From Chara braunii (Eukaryota > Streptophyta > Charophyceae > Charales > Characeae): 64,000 nt of DNA. Numbering within the stretch: position 1 is the stretch's first letter; each line of letters begins with the position of its first letter. Under the pieces are notes generated by a model, which searched no databases, had not been told where the DNA came from, and saw only the letters and a program-made list of their open reading frames with translations. The stretch covers positions 801,374 through 865,373 of the forward strand of contig BFEA01000617.1 of the NCBI GenBank assembly GCA_003427395.1, written 5' to 3'. The position numbers and the translations under genes were made by a program. Positions 10,158-20,713 of the stretch are shown here, piece by piece.

Positions 10158-10493
10158 TTGTGAACGCCTCTACTATTTAACACTATGTTACATCAATTGG
10201 ACAAATACATATATGAGACCCTAAACAAGCAATACGACAAACCCGAAGTGCCAGACGCAAACTTTCGACGTCTTAGCTATGTGCGATACATAGATGACTT
10301 CGTAACTGACATTATCGACCCTCTTCCTGACGCAATTGAGATACTTGATCTTATATCAACCTTTCTAAGTACGCTCGAACTAGAGCTAAACAAAGAAATT
10401 ATAATATCACATACTGATTCCGGATTCCTATTCCCAGGTACCCAAATATCGCGTGGTAAAAGCAGACACGAAAACGACTACTGGCGAAACTGA
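10158..10493 (+). pseudogene. Group II intron-encoded reverse transcriptase fragment
   Basis: The frame reads TPLLFNTMLHQLDKYIYETL, then RRLSYVRYIDDF and LELNKEIIISHTDSGFLFPG. This is the RT block order of group II intron maturases (PLLxNIxLHxLD, YxRYADDF, LxLxxxKTxIxH, FLG), not of LINE RTs. The YIDD catalytic box is at 10,287-10,298. The LINE has its own RT downstream, so this is a foreign piece, probably from an organellar intron. No start of the intron protein, maturase X or endonuclease domain is convincing. Confidence 0.7.
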
Positions 10494-10769
10494 AAACAAT
10501 GCATAAAAACAGTGGAAAGAGCGGTCGAGCCAAAAGAACATCATTACATGTGATAGGCTAACTAAAGAAACATTTTGTCGTCTGATACTACAAAAATCAC
10601 ACCCACCAATGAAGGCGTTAGTACACATATTCTCCGTCCATCTAATAATTTTTTATGGTTTACATCAGATATAGGAATTTGCCAAACTTTATTTTGAAGT
10701 CGTATTAACTCCACGATGACCGTATGATGACATGGATTCTGACCTAAGAATAACAAGCACCTTTTAGAA

Positions 10770-11760
10770 TCACTCTCAGAACAAGATCTCTCTTATAGCA
10801 CGCTTGGATCTTGATAAACCATTGACGTTAAAAGGAGTTGTCAAAAACCACCAGTCGAATAGCAAAAGGTTAATGTCCCGCGGAAGGCGGCCTCCTGATT
10901 GAGGTGTACGTGGCTCTATGGCCTCAACCAGGTCGAATGTTATTGAGATATTTAATAAAGTTATCACAAGGGGCAAATCAAGTAAAAGTATGACTAAACG
11001 GGTCATTTCTCTGTTGTATAAAAAATGAGACAAAAAAGAAATCCTGAACTGACGATTTCTGAATGCTTAACAAAAACTGTTCGCAAAAACTATGGCTTTA
11101 CGACTAGCAAAATGCTTGCTAGACTTGAGAGAACATGGGGCATTTGTGAAACATAAATTCTGAAGTATAACTGAAAACATTGTTGCATCCATTCAGGCCC
11201 AGAAAATCATCATGAAGGACAACCTGAATGTGGCATTTCTCTTACTTAATAAAGGTCTATGATCGTGTTAGATGAGCCTTTGTGATGACCACTCTGAAAC
11301 ACATGGGTTTTGGCCAGCCGTTTTGTCGATGGGTCAATACAATGTGCTTTGACGCGACAACCACAATTATGGTCAACGACCAACAATCAAAGGAATTCTC
11401 TCTCACCAGGTCCTTAAGGCAAGGTTACCCTCTAGCCCCTCTCCTTTTTGTAGTGCACTTGAAAATCTTATTAAATAATATTTAATTTAATGACGAAATT
11501 GTGGGCTTGAAACTTAAAAACTGCATCCAATGCAAACAGGGTGCTTTGAGGGATGATTTAACTCTTGCTTGTCAAAACAACAAAGAAAACCTAAGAGCCT
11601 TAAGAACAGTTCTAAATTCCTATTGTGAATTATCAGATGTATCTGTTAATTGGAATAAGTTAACGTAATTTTTCTCACCTTCCTACGATATGAAAGTCAA
11701 ATGGGGATTAAAAATTGTGCCTACGGATGCATCATAAGGTTTTTTTGGAATACAAGTGTC
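10770..11760 (+). pseudogene. LINE ORF2, reverse transcriptase domain
   Basis: Read across frames it shows YKK-DKKEIL near 11,020 and FAKTMALRLAKCL near 11,080. These are followed by IQAQKIIMKDNLNVAFLLL, a complete GFGQPFCRWV block at about 11,310, RSLRQGYPLAPLLFVV near 11,408-11,455 and an LRDDLTL box near 11,545 in place of (F/Y)ADD. This is the L1-clade RT order. At least eight stops or frameshifts show long decay. Confidence 0.75.
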
Positions 11761-13087
11761 CTTGTCTAATAACTAAGCGTTTCAAGATGTCATGTTGGTG
11801 GAAAAGTATTGCAACCGGATAACAAGTTAGAAGCGGACAAGACGTTTGTCTCTATTGGGTCGGGTCTTGGTCCTATCAACTGGAGCAGGATCGGTATTGT
11901 GGTTCAAGCTAGAAGTTCATATTCTTTGTTATAAGACATATGGACTAATCAAGAGGGCGGCTGAACGTTTCGTCCGGAAGTCAAAAACACAGCAACAGGA
12001 AGGGTGCATGCCCAAGGTAGCCTGGAAAACACACCTTTCCTAGACATCAAAGAGCAGTAGGTATACTGGATCTTAAACAAAAAAAATTGGCCTTATTGGC
12101 AAAATGGTTAATAAAAGTCCTGACTACAATCACAGATAACTTTTGGTTGTTCCTGGTCTACATATCTGAAGTGAAGAATGGTCATTAAGTAGACAGAAAG
12201 ATGTTTGTGCCTGGCTTCTAATACCCTCCTATGTTAATAAACAACTCGAGTCCAAGTTTTGGAGTGATGTCTTGTATGCCTGGAAAAAATTGATGCCTAC
12301 AGAGAGAGATCCACCGAATTCGAAGGATACAGTCCTCACTCAAATCCTTTTTGAAAACCCTTACATCCAGGACGAATCTGGGAACTGTTTTTCAACCCAA
12401 GGCTCCCCGAGGAACTTTGGCAAAGCATGGATAGAACGAGGGGTAGTTAGGGTAAAAGATATTTGGAATGAGGATAAGATGGACTGGCTTGATAGCACAA
12501 TTTTAAAACAAAAATTGTTTAGAATCAGAGACGTGCAACCCAAACTGCAGAAACTTATCCAGGCTATTCATGAAGGTTGGGTGCGGATCATGCAAACAAA
12601 ATTCATACCAGTGGATGGATTATGGGGAAGGAAACTCAACAAAAACGGACGTCACGACTTTTGGCAGATCAAGGGTCCGGTGTCGGATGGAGGTTTGGAA
12701 GCAATTGAATGACATAAGGCAGAGGACTGAAGTTTCACAAAGGAAATCTATCCAGGGGCATCAGGTAAGTTAGACTCAATGAGAGCGATTGAAGAAACTG
12801 CAGTTCGGACTGTAGTACTGTGACAAACCAAACAATCAGCTCAGTCTAAGAGCTTGTTAATTACGGAGGGTAGGCCAGTGACATTACTCGACATACACCT
12901 ATCTGTACTAGGTTGGTGCAATACTCAAATGGTAAGTTGATTTATTTGGAGGAGTATAAACCCAGTGTAGGCACTGGACTCCTTAGGATGAAAGTTAGAA
13001 AGCAGCCGTATACTACGGTAGTAAAGAGACAGTCTGAGCAAGATAAGTCGGGTACCTCCATTGAATCGATGCACATTTTATGGATTG

Positions 13088-13227
13088 AGCTGAAAGGTAT
13101 CCCTTCCCAAAAGCTAGTCAGTATGCTTTGGTTATAAGTCATTTTGCCTACAGCATCAGCTGAAAGGTATCCCTTCCCAAAAGCTAGTCAGTATGCTTTG
13201 GTTATAAGTCATTTTGCCTACAGCATC
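13088..13227. repeat. Perfect 70-bp tandem duplication
   Basis: The 70 bases at 13,088-13,157 are repeated exactly at 13,158-13,227 inside the LINE remnant. The identity says it is recent, or an assembly artefact. Confidence 0.95.
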
Positions 13228-13488
13228 AGCTGTTTGGTTGGTGACAAAAGGCATGGACATTTCTACGACCTGCACTAGATGCAAATGGGGATTGGAGACA
13301 ATAAGACACCTATGACTTACTTGTCCTACCTCACGGCGAATCAAAGATTGGTGGATTCAACACTGGGAAAATATTACGAGAAAGAAGTTGGTAAACAGAT
13401 AAGTGGATCTTGACAGGATGTGCGGCAGGTATGAGTGAACGGAAGTATGTGGCACCTTTTATCAGAGCTATCACAATGAAGATGATAT

Positions 13489-13724
13489 GGGATGATAGGA
13501 ACAACCCATTGTTCCACCACCAATTTATGTATGGTATTAAAGTGAAGAAGCGTATTACTTCAAATATAAGAATGATTATGTATGATTGGCAAAGGCGAAG
13601 GCAAACGGGATGATAGGAACAACCCATTGTTCCACCACCAATTTATGTACGGTATTAAAGTGAAGAAGCGTATTACTTCAAATATAAGAACGACTATGTT
13701 TGATTGGCAAAGGCAAAGGCAAAC
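13489..13724. repeat. 118-bp tandem duplication
   Basis: 13,489-13,606 and 13,607-13,724 differ at about five positions, mostly transitions. It lies at the end of the LINE remnant. Confidence 0.9.
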
Positions 13725-13740
13725 GACGTGTGGAACAAAT

Positions 13741-14281
13741 CAGAATCAATGAAAGTGGTTTTGGAATACTTGGGGAAAAGACTCAATATTGTGTAGGATA
13801 AATGATAGTCCTTCGTTGCTGGCCACGATTGGTCATGAGGAACGAATAAGCACCCCACCTTGAACGGAGAACTCCTCTCCCCCCGTCCTGGTCGAGTCAC
13901 AAGCTACGTAGAGCAACTTTTGTCTTCTCGTGTTCTAAATTTTCAAACATGGCGGTTAAAAGTTGTGATAGGATATGCTAAATTGTCTGCCTCAACAAGA
14001 GTTATATAGAGGTAAACTCATGGTTAGGCCCGACTAGCCACGAGTACTTATTCTTTTATCGAGCGAGATCGTTAGTTGTTTTGGGAGTTGTTGTGAATTA
14101 AGGATAAGTTTGGTGACGCTGGACCCGGTTTCCAGCTCTTCTGTTTTAAGTTGCATCTCGATAATGGCCCTAGCCTCCGGGTAGAACTGTGAGGTCCCCG
14201 GCCTCAACTTATCCCTTGGAAATAAATTTATAATGTCAAACAATAGCACTTTGTGTCCATCATATTATATGACACGAAGTG
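13741..14281. other. No recognisable gene
   Basis: Unassigned sequence between the LINE end and the nad7 insert. It contains a 24-base piece of the dispersed repeat near 14,113 and a 71-residue minus-strand frame (14,034-14,249) that I do not recognise. Confidence 0.5.
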
Positions 14282-14563
14282 CTACCTATCTACTTCTCCG
14301 AACACAATATCCTAAGTACCTATGATAGTAACCACATCTGCGAGCAAGTGATGTTTCGACATAAAATCAAGCTCTTGTAAATGAACAAAACTAGGTGCTC
14401 AAATTTTACAACAATAAGAACGATTGGTTCCGTTGCTAACTAAATATACACCAATTTCTCCTTTGGGTGCTTCTACACAGGTGTACGTAGAAGAAGAAGT
14501 TAAAGACACGTCCTCTGTGTAAAGCTTAAATTCATGAATTAAGGATTTCATGGATTGTTTCAT
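14282..14563 (-). pseudogene. nad7: Mitochondrial-type nad7 3' exon (nuclear insert)
   Basis: The minus strand encodes the C-terminus of NADH dehydrogenase subunit 7 (complex I, mitochondrial inner membrane). It runs from [17 protein letters not shown] through [20 protein letters not shown] and LDFMSKHHLLADVVTI to DIVFGEVDR and a TAG stop at 14,284-14,282. Two in-frame stops replace conserved codons: TGA for Arg at 14,401-14,399 and TAG for Gln at 14,314-14,312; an Arg is also Cys. All three fit C-to-T change. The length fits the last nad7 exon of land plants. The sequence upstream of 14,563 does not continue the protein, consistent with an intron or a junction. Confidence 0.9.
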
Positions 14564-14597
14564 GTGAGAGAGTGAAGAAGGACAAAGTTATATTGTA

Positions 14598-14630
14598 TCA
14601 TGGGTTCAAATCTCATTTCCTTCGTTCCGT
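14598..14630 (+). pseudogene. Possible tRNA 3' half (T-arm and acceptor)
   Basis: ATGGG-TTCAAAT-CTCAT forms a five-pair T-stem with a standard TTCAAAT loop, followed by seven bases of possible acceptor strand. No D-arm or anticodon arm is present upstream, so at best it is a tRNA fragment beside the tRNA-Ala-like sequence. Confidence 0.3.
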
Positions 14631-14631
14631 C

Positions 14632-14701
14632 GGGGGCGTAGTTCAAGTGGTAGAACGCATGTTTTGCAAGTATGAGAACCTAAATATCAACCCTGTTTTT
14701 C
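14632..14701 (+). pseudogene. tRNA-Ala(UGC)-like sequence, degenerate
   Basis: It starts GGGGGCG with a D-arm TAGTTCAAGTGGTAGAA, then an anticodon arm CATGT-TTTGCAA-GTATG that pairs over five bases and gives anticodon UGC. The 3' acceptor TGTTTTT pairs with GGGGGCG almost only by G-U, as if C had changed to T throughout. The T-arm does not pair. It lies 70 bases from the nad7 exon, so it is probably part of the same mitochondrial insert. It is likely non-functional. Confidence 0.55.
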
Positions 14702-16189
14702 CACTCATTCACATGGCTTCAGACCGGAACGTAGTGCTGACACGATCCTGAATGCTATAATGAGTATTCTTCATGGTACACAATGATATATTAAAGGATC
14801 CTTGGAGATCGAACACCCTTAAGGCGTAAATCATGGAACTGTGTATAACATCAAAAGTGTTCAAAATCACTCAATGGATAAGAAAAGATAGTGACATTTA
14901 TAAGAAAGATTTCTGGAAAGATGGCTAAAAAATTATGATAAAAATGGCCAACTTTTTTTTTTTGGTCGGCGATCAGTCAAATACAAAGGTCCTTTAGGGC
15001 CCAAATTTCTCATGTTGTACGATGTTATTTCAAAGTCGTATTTTTCCTTAACTAACATGTTTTGCTTGAATCCGTTTTCATGCTTTTAATTATTTTATTG
15101 ATTTTGTTACAAATGGAAACCACTGATTTATAAATCTTATTAATAACAAAATATAGCGAACAACATCAAATATTGCTATGAATTTTCAATCATGTTAACA
15201 AAATATGTAACTACATTCATAGACAAGTTCTCATTAGCTAGGCAATAGAAAGTTTTATAAATAATAGCACGAAATCTTTATTTTTTCCCCATGATTCATA
15301 TAAATGTTGATAAATTTGTGTATCAATTGTTGTACCTTGCAATTCTCTAAAATCATAGAAGTTTCAACGATCGACGTCGCATAGCTAATTTATTTTTGTC
15401 ATGTTTTATTTTATGATATGCTGCTCGTAGTTTTCTTTGTTTAGAACCCTATACCCCTATAATAATAAACGTAGGGAGTAAAACACTTTCAAAGAACACA
15501 TAAAAAAGTAGAAGATCTAGCATGCTAAAACACAACAATCGTAAAAACTTCCAGAAATAAAAAAACTTATACTTTTCTTGTAATTTTGAATACTAGATCA
15601 ACCTACTAACATGCAAATAGGTATTAAAAAACATAGTCAACACCACAAAGAATAAAAAAAATTCATCTAGACCTATATAAAAATTAATATTTGAGTAAGG
15701 AAGCCGCATGTGAGCTTCCTCGATTGATTTTAAGACACTAGTGCTGCATTTATATGTCGCAGATTGCACCACTTCGCCTCAATGGATAGTATTCATTTCA
15801 TTCTAGTAAGAGTTATTTACCATTAACACACGATTCGTGAAAACCCAACAAAACCACAAAACCCAATATTTTGTATAAAGCGGAAAAGTAAAAAAACTTT
15901 CATTTCTGATTAAAAAAAAAACACATTTTCGACCACTTTCTAAGAGATAGGGCAAAAAAGCAAGCAAACCATTGAGCGATCTTCAAGATGTGGAGGAAAA
16001 CTCTTTCTTGCAAAGATCCTGTTATAGGACTATAAGTCATTCTCAATGGATTTACAAAAAAACAGAGCTCCAATAAAACAAACTCGAAAGTTGTAAAAAA
16101 ACAGTTTTTGTGAATTTTGGCATATAGGTTTATATGCCGTTTTCAACATTTATAGACTCTATAAAACAATTTTGAGGTTAACAGTAAAA
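14702..16189. other. AT-rich DNA without recognisable genes
   Basis: Composition is strongly AT-biased with T- and A-runs and frequent stops in all frames. It may be an extension of the mitochondrial insert (intron or spacer), but I could match no organellar gene in it. Confidence 0.5.
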
Positions 16190-16368
16190 TCTTTGTTGAA
16201 AAATTTATGTTATGTAAAATAATAACACAAATAACTTTTGTCTCGGAGACATATTCAAATTCTTAGTTAAACGCAAGTTAAAAATAAAAAACCAAAAGAA
16301 AAAAACACGATAACACGTTCACACGTTCGCCCAACCCTCGAACATGTTTGTCGTGATACACATCTTAT
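16190..16368. mobile_element. Truncated relative of the TTAA-type inverted-repeat element
   Basis: It contains the same AT-rich core as 6,729-6,800 (TTATGTTATGTAAAATAA, then TTTTGTCTCGGAGACATATTC) followed by CGTTCACACGTTCGCCC and a GTGATAC end. Only one end is recognisable. Confidence 0.55.
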
Positions 16369-17879
16369 AAGACTATACACATGATCTTTTAAGATAAAAA
16401 AAAAACATGGATATTTGAATTTATAAATATATGATGCTCCGCCTAGTAATGATTTACTGTGAAAATTTTTTCTTTTTTCCTCGCCACTTCTAGTGGTTCT
16501 CAAAAATATTTTTTTATTCTTGTTTTTTTTTTTTTTTACTTTGCAAAGAATTTTGCTCATATAGAAGGCTTAAAAACTGTACTCTCAGAATCCTAAATAA
16601 ATTTCGTTCAAACCCAACATTTTTTTTTTTGGGTTTTCATTTACTGTGCTTCAATTAACACAATTGCGATGTCGACTCATCACATCCTGGAGTTGGAGAA
16701 AACATAACCTTTTCTCCTCTATATAAACTTATTAACGAGCTTAAAACGGTGAAGGCATAAATTACAAGGTCAAGTTAATGTCGTGGTAATAACTTATTAT
16801 TAAGTCAAACGTGCTTACTTCTTTTATATCAATATTGAATTAAATCGTTCGGCATATACTTTGCAGGTTGTATAAGAAGACCTCGTCAAAGATCGAAAAA
16901 TATGTTCTCCGTAACGACTGATTCACAATTTTTTTTCAACTTTCAAAAGTTGTTAACCGAACCTTCTGGTTCTATCTGTTGTGATGAGAATGATGTGCAA
17001 GACCCTTTTTCTTTCTTACACACATCAGCCATACGACTCGTACCTAAGATCTTACAAGTGATTATATCAATGGTTTGGTTGTTCGCCGATGAAAGTGGTA
17101 AACTCATAGTCATGTAAAACGAGTAATCTCTGACATTATTACTTCACTATATGCGGGAAAATCCTAACCTATTTATTGAATGAATTTCAATATTATATAA
17201 TGGATAATATGTAGGAAACCAACATATGTCTGTGTAGGATCCTCGGAGTACTTAGCCGACTGTAATGCTTCAAGTTTGCACTCAACGAAGGTACGGGGGG
17301 ATGTCCTCGTTACATTCTTCTTGCAAGTGACAGATTGTACCGAGAGATGAACCGACTTCGTCGATTGAGGGCGATGATTTCTCCTATAAAAAATTTTTAC
17401 TACAGAAAACGAAAGAGAGTTTCATCCATCTATTCACCATCGATAGTTCACCTCGATTCTTAATTGACGACGAGAGAAAGGAAGGCATACGCATCATTAA
17501 GCAACCTTTGAGGGCTTTTGCTTTTCAATCGATACTTGCCCAACAAGATCATACAAACGTATTGGCGAAACGATAGGAGGAGCTCAATGACACATTAATT
17601 CACATGCAATCATTGCGAGTCGAGCACGTACAACAACCATCCATTCACTCATACATCCACAAAAAAAAAGAAGAGCATAATATACACTCGCTCGATTGTG
17701 GGGGAAAACTAGTATCTCGCCATGCAACTTACGAACATAAGAAGAAGAAGATAAGGAACAAAACCTTCTGCTCTCAAGTTATGGCCCCGACAATCTAACT
17801 AACCATCAGCATACCTCATCTCGCTCGAGCACTAGCGATCCTGACCTCCACGTACCTAGCGGTAAACCCCAACAATCGT
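16369..17879. other. AT-rich DNA without recognisable genes
   Basis: Short plus-strand frames at 16,902-17,117 and 17,604-17,798 have no features I recognise. The rest is simple AT-rich sequence. Confidence 0.5.
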
Positions 17880-18079
17880 TGTGGCAGGTGCGGTCATGGG
17901 TGCGAGGGTCAGGAATTCACGGGCAGAGGTTCAGGGGTGGTTACGGAGGTCAGGGGCGGGTGTTGGGGTTAAAGACCCCAGGGTCAGAAGTTGGAACGAG
18001 GTCGGAGGTGGGTGCGAGGCTCCAGGGTCCGGGGGGCGTGCAGGGGCGAGTGGGACCGGCGGCAGGTGCGGGGTCAGGG
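17880..18079 (+). repeat. G-rich degenerate repeat
   Basis: Irregular units around GGGTGCGAGG, GGTCAGGGG and GGTCGGAGG with many runs of three to six G on one strand. The tract stops at an assembly gap. Confidence 0.75.
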
Positions 18080-18166
18080 NNNNNNNNNNNNNNNNNNNNN
18101 NNNNNNNNNNNNNNNNNNNNNNNNNNNNNNNNNNNNNNNNNNNNNNNNNNNNNNNNNNNNNNNNNN
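18080..18166. other. Assembly gap (87 N)
   Basis: Run of N in the middle of G-rich sequence; the true length is unknown. Confidence 1.
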
Positions 18167-18399
18167 GGGACGCAATGGTGGGGCGAGGACGAAGGTGCAA
18201 TGGCGGGGGCGGGGCTCCGACAATTATTAATTCTTTTTGGGCCTAGGGAAAGAGATTTCAAGGGAAATAATAGGGGTTCCTCACATTTTTCCTCATGGGG
18301 AGTGCGGGGAAACCATTTTTTTTTTCAACCCCCCTAGGTCCCCGCATCCCTGGGGTCCGAGGTTGAGGATCCCCGAGCCAAGGGTCCGCGGTCAAACCG

Positions 18400-19880
18400 C
18401 AACCCCAGCTCATCCCATGCGGATCCCCATGTGACAACCTTGACCACCATATCTAGTCACACTCCACCCAAGTTGGTTGATGCATTGCGAGAGAGCAAAA
18501 CGATCCGCTCGCAAGATTTATAGCTGCATGAAGGAGGTAAGGAGAATGATGAGGAAGGATAGAGGAGAGGGGACGAGAAAAGGGGAGATGCACAGGAGGG
18601 TCATGTTGATCCGCATAGAGTACATCATAGTCAATCTGATCGTAGTGTGAGGAGTTTAGAGCCTCCTTGCACGCCGCCGACCGACTTCTACAACTATGTG
18701 GGGAATTTGTAGGGCGTTCCTACGTGTAGCCGAAGGAGGGGAAGGAGGTCATGAGAAGCAATATGGAGTAAGACCAAGATTCAACAAAAGCGAGAGGGAA
18801 GAAAGAGCAGAAGGGAGGGAGAAGAAGACAATTACAGTTTCCCAATGATGGCACGACGAAAGGATCCGAGGAAACGAGAAAAGACTGCATGGAGGAATGT
18901 GCCACTGAAGGATGTATGCGTGCAAAATAAAAAAGGCATCAGAACAGTTACGCGAAATGCCAGTGAAGTTGCACCTATTCCTAGAATCGAATTGAAATTA
19001 AAAAATTCAAAATTTTACACTCGAAATCTAAAACGTGTGAATTCCTACATCCATTTTTATTCTATCATCCGCATTAGCAAATAAATTTATGGGGCTTGCA
19101 GGGATATCTCCAAAATGACACCCTCGATTTTTAAAATTCATAACCTGAAGGAAATTTGAGCATGCTCGCTACAACGCATGTAAATCCTACATAGAAGTAC
19201 AACACAATACAAAGAGAAAATTGTAGAAACCAAAAGTCGAGATTGGTCGACGTGTCCCATGCATTGTGGCCCGTGAAGGACAAACCCTATGAATCAGCAA
19301 GAGGTTAGAACCACGATCGAGACGACCGAAACCCGACTTTACCATCCATCGAAAATGCAACCTCGATCGGGTAAAGGAACAAAAGTGGATTAGATCAACC
19401 CCGATCATCAAGAAAGCACTACAAAAATGAAGAGGATATGAAGCTCGTTTATGCACACAAGCTAGTGCGTTAAGCTCAAAGGGTTTCAAAAAATTTGCGA
19501 TCTCTTGGTTGCATGAATTTAGCAATCATTCAAACAAAATATAGCGAAAAACGAGGAGCTAGAAGACCATAAATGAATCCAACAACAATTTCCAAACATG
19601 GTTTCTCCCACAAAGGATACAAAATGCTCTGGCGTAAAATCCTTTCCTCATGGATTGGTTCTCATCCCAATTCTTCATCGACTCTGTGTGGTCAGAATGC
19701 ACAAAGCGACTCATCCTCATCCATCACACCACCACCAAAAGCTTGTATCTTTATTAGGGACCGAATCCTCGCATGACAACCCTTGCTTCATGGGTCGGGA
19801 CCTTTCACGATCCTGCTTCAGCTCTATCCGTCGAAATGTATCAAGCTCGATCCATTACATTTGATAGATCATAAATAAGA
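18400..19880 (-). repeat. LTR-like region with TATA motif, downstream of the post-integrase ORFs
   Basis: A minus-strand TATAAAT at 18,532-18,526 sits in a context (GCATG-CTATAAAT-CTTGC-GAGCGGAT, gaps inserted here) also present at 53,964-53,970 in element E. In both places it lies about 1.5 kb or less beyond ORF4 on the same strand. Nearby A/G-rich blocks also correspond. This suggests the promoter part of an LTR. Boundaries could not be set because no second LTR copy is in the window. Confidence 0.45.
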
Positions 19881-19906
19881 TAGGATTAGAGGGGGAGGTG
19901 GAGAAG

Positions 19907-20353
19907 GAGACTTAATAGGCGAGGTGGTGAATGAAGAACCCCGTGTATTAACAAGCAGATGAACCATTGGGGAACAACATCGCGGTCATGAGTGTCTAGT
20001 TGTCGTCTAGGTGACACCGTCATGGTCTCGATCGTGGCGTCGTCTCTCCCTTCTACAAGTTTCCACATGGCGATGTATGCGTGCTCCGCGTGATTGTAGT
20101 CGATGCGTATGGGCGCGGACAGCAACTGTGGCCATTGTCGAGGGAGAAGGCAAATGATCAGACACAACATCTTGTAGATCAACAAAGTGGACGATGTGAT
20201 CAGCGCAAGGGAAGCGACCATTCGGGCGAGGGGGGGCGGCGAGGTAATTGGCATAGAGGGTCGGGATAGTGAGGAGTGCCGCATCACATAGAGAGTCATA
20301 ATCATCAACGGTGGGAAAGATTCCCGAGATGATTCCATACAACTCCATGTCAT
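19907..20353 (-). pseudogene. ORF4-like: unknown protein homologous to 54,772-55,119
   Basis: Minus-strand reading from ELYGIISGIFPTVDDYDSL through TIPTLYANYLAA and a block with RFPCADHIVHFVDLQD matches the frame at 55,119-54,772 (ITGTIPACANHEQFRTALF, TISTLYPIYLAS, FPRIHHTIRYQELPE) in order and spacing. Homology continues in a second frame (PRQWPQLLSAPIRIDYNHAE), so there is a frameshift near 20,150. The function is unknown and there is no membrane segment or catalytic motif. Confidence 0.5.
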
Positions 20354-20713
20354 TGGACTGCCTCCACGCTACACTAAAGAGAAGGATGTTGAGGAAGGAG
20401 TGTTAGGGCCTTCCGAATGTGGGATGAGGAAAAACTCACAACTTACAAAAATGAGGCGGGTTGTGTGATTCTTATAAAAGAGGGAGGGGGTAAAAACATC
20501 ATAGTCATTGAAAACTCGATGTGTGGGAGTCCGGAGAAAGAAAGAAAGTCAAGAGGGTGGCGAAAGAGAGAACGGCGACGGAGCGCCAGGGCAGGAAGAT
20601 GGACAGGGACGAATCGTTGTGTGGACAACAGAGATGGGGGAAGGCAAGCAGGATATGCGGCGGCAGTGTGAGGATTCTTCGTCTCGCAATAGTTGGCGAC
20701 TTCCATAGGTAGA
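20354..20713 (-). other. Spacer between ORF3-like and ORF4-like sequence
   Basis: Purine-rich on the plus strand (20,530-20,660). Frames through it are Arg-rich on one strand and Pro/Ser-rich on the other; they probably represent a decayed disordered tail of ORF3. Confidence 0.4.

Larger units (their letters stand above)
11761..13740 (+). pseudogene. LINE ORF2, C-terminal region with CCHC finger
   Basis: Open stretches such as 12,272-12,712 continue in the LINE orientation. A Cys-His motif C-x2-C-x7-H-x4-C (CTRCKWGLETIRHL then LTC) lies at 13,271-13,324; this is the C-terminal finger of plant L1-like ORF2 proteins. The coding remnant ends in two tandem duplications. No poly-A tail is visible downstream. 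Confidence 0.65.

Noticed and set aside
14702-16189. Longer mitochondrial insert including intron sequence
   Set aside because: AT-rich and plausible by position, but no group II intron domain V or other organellar gene could be recognised, so it was left unassigned.
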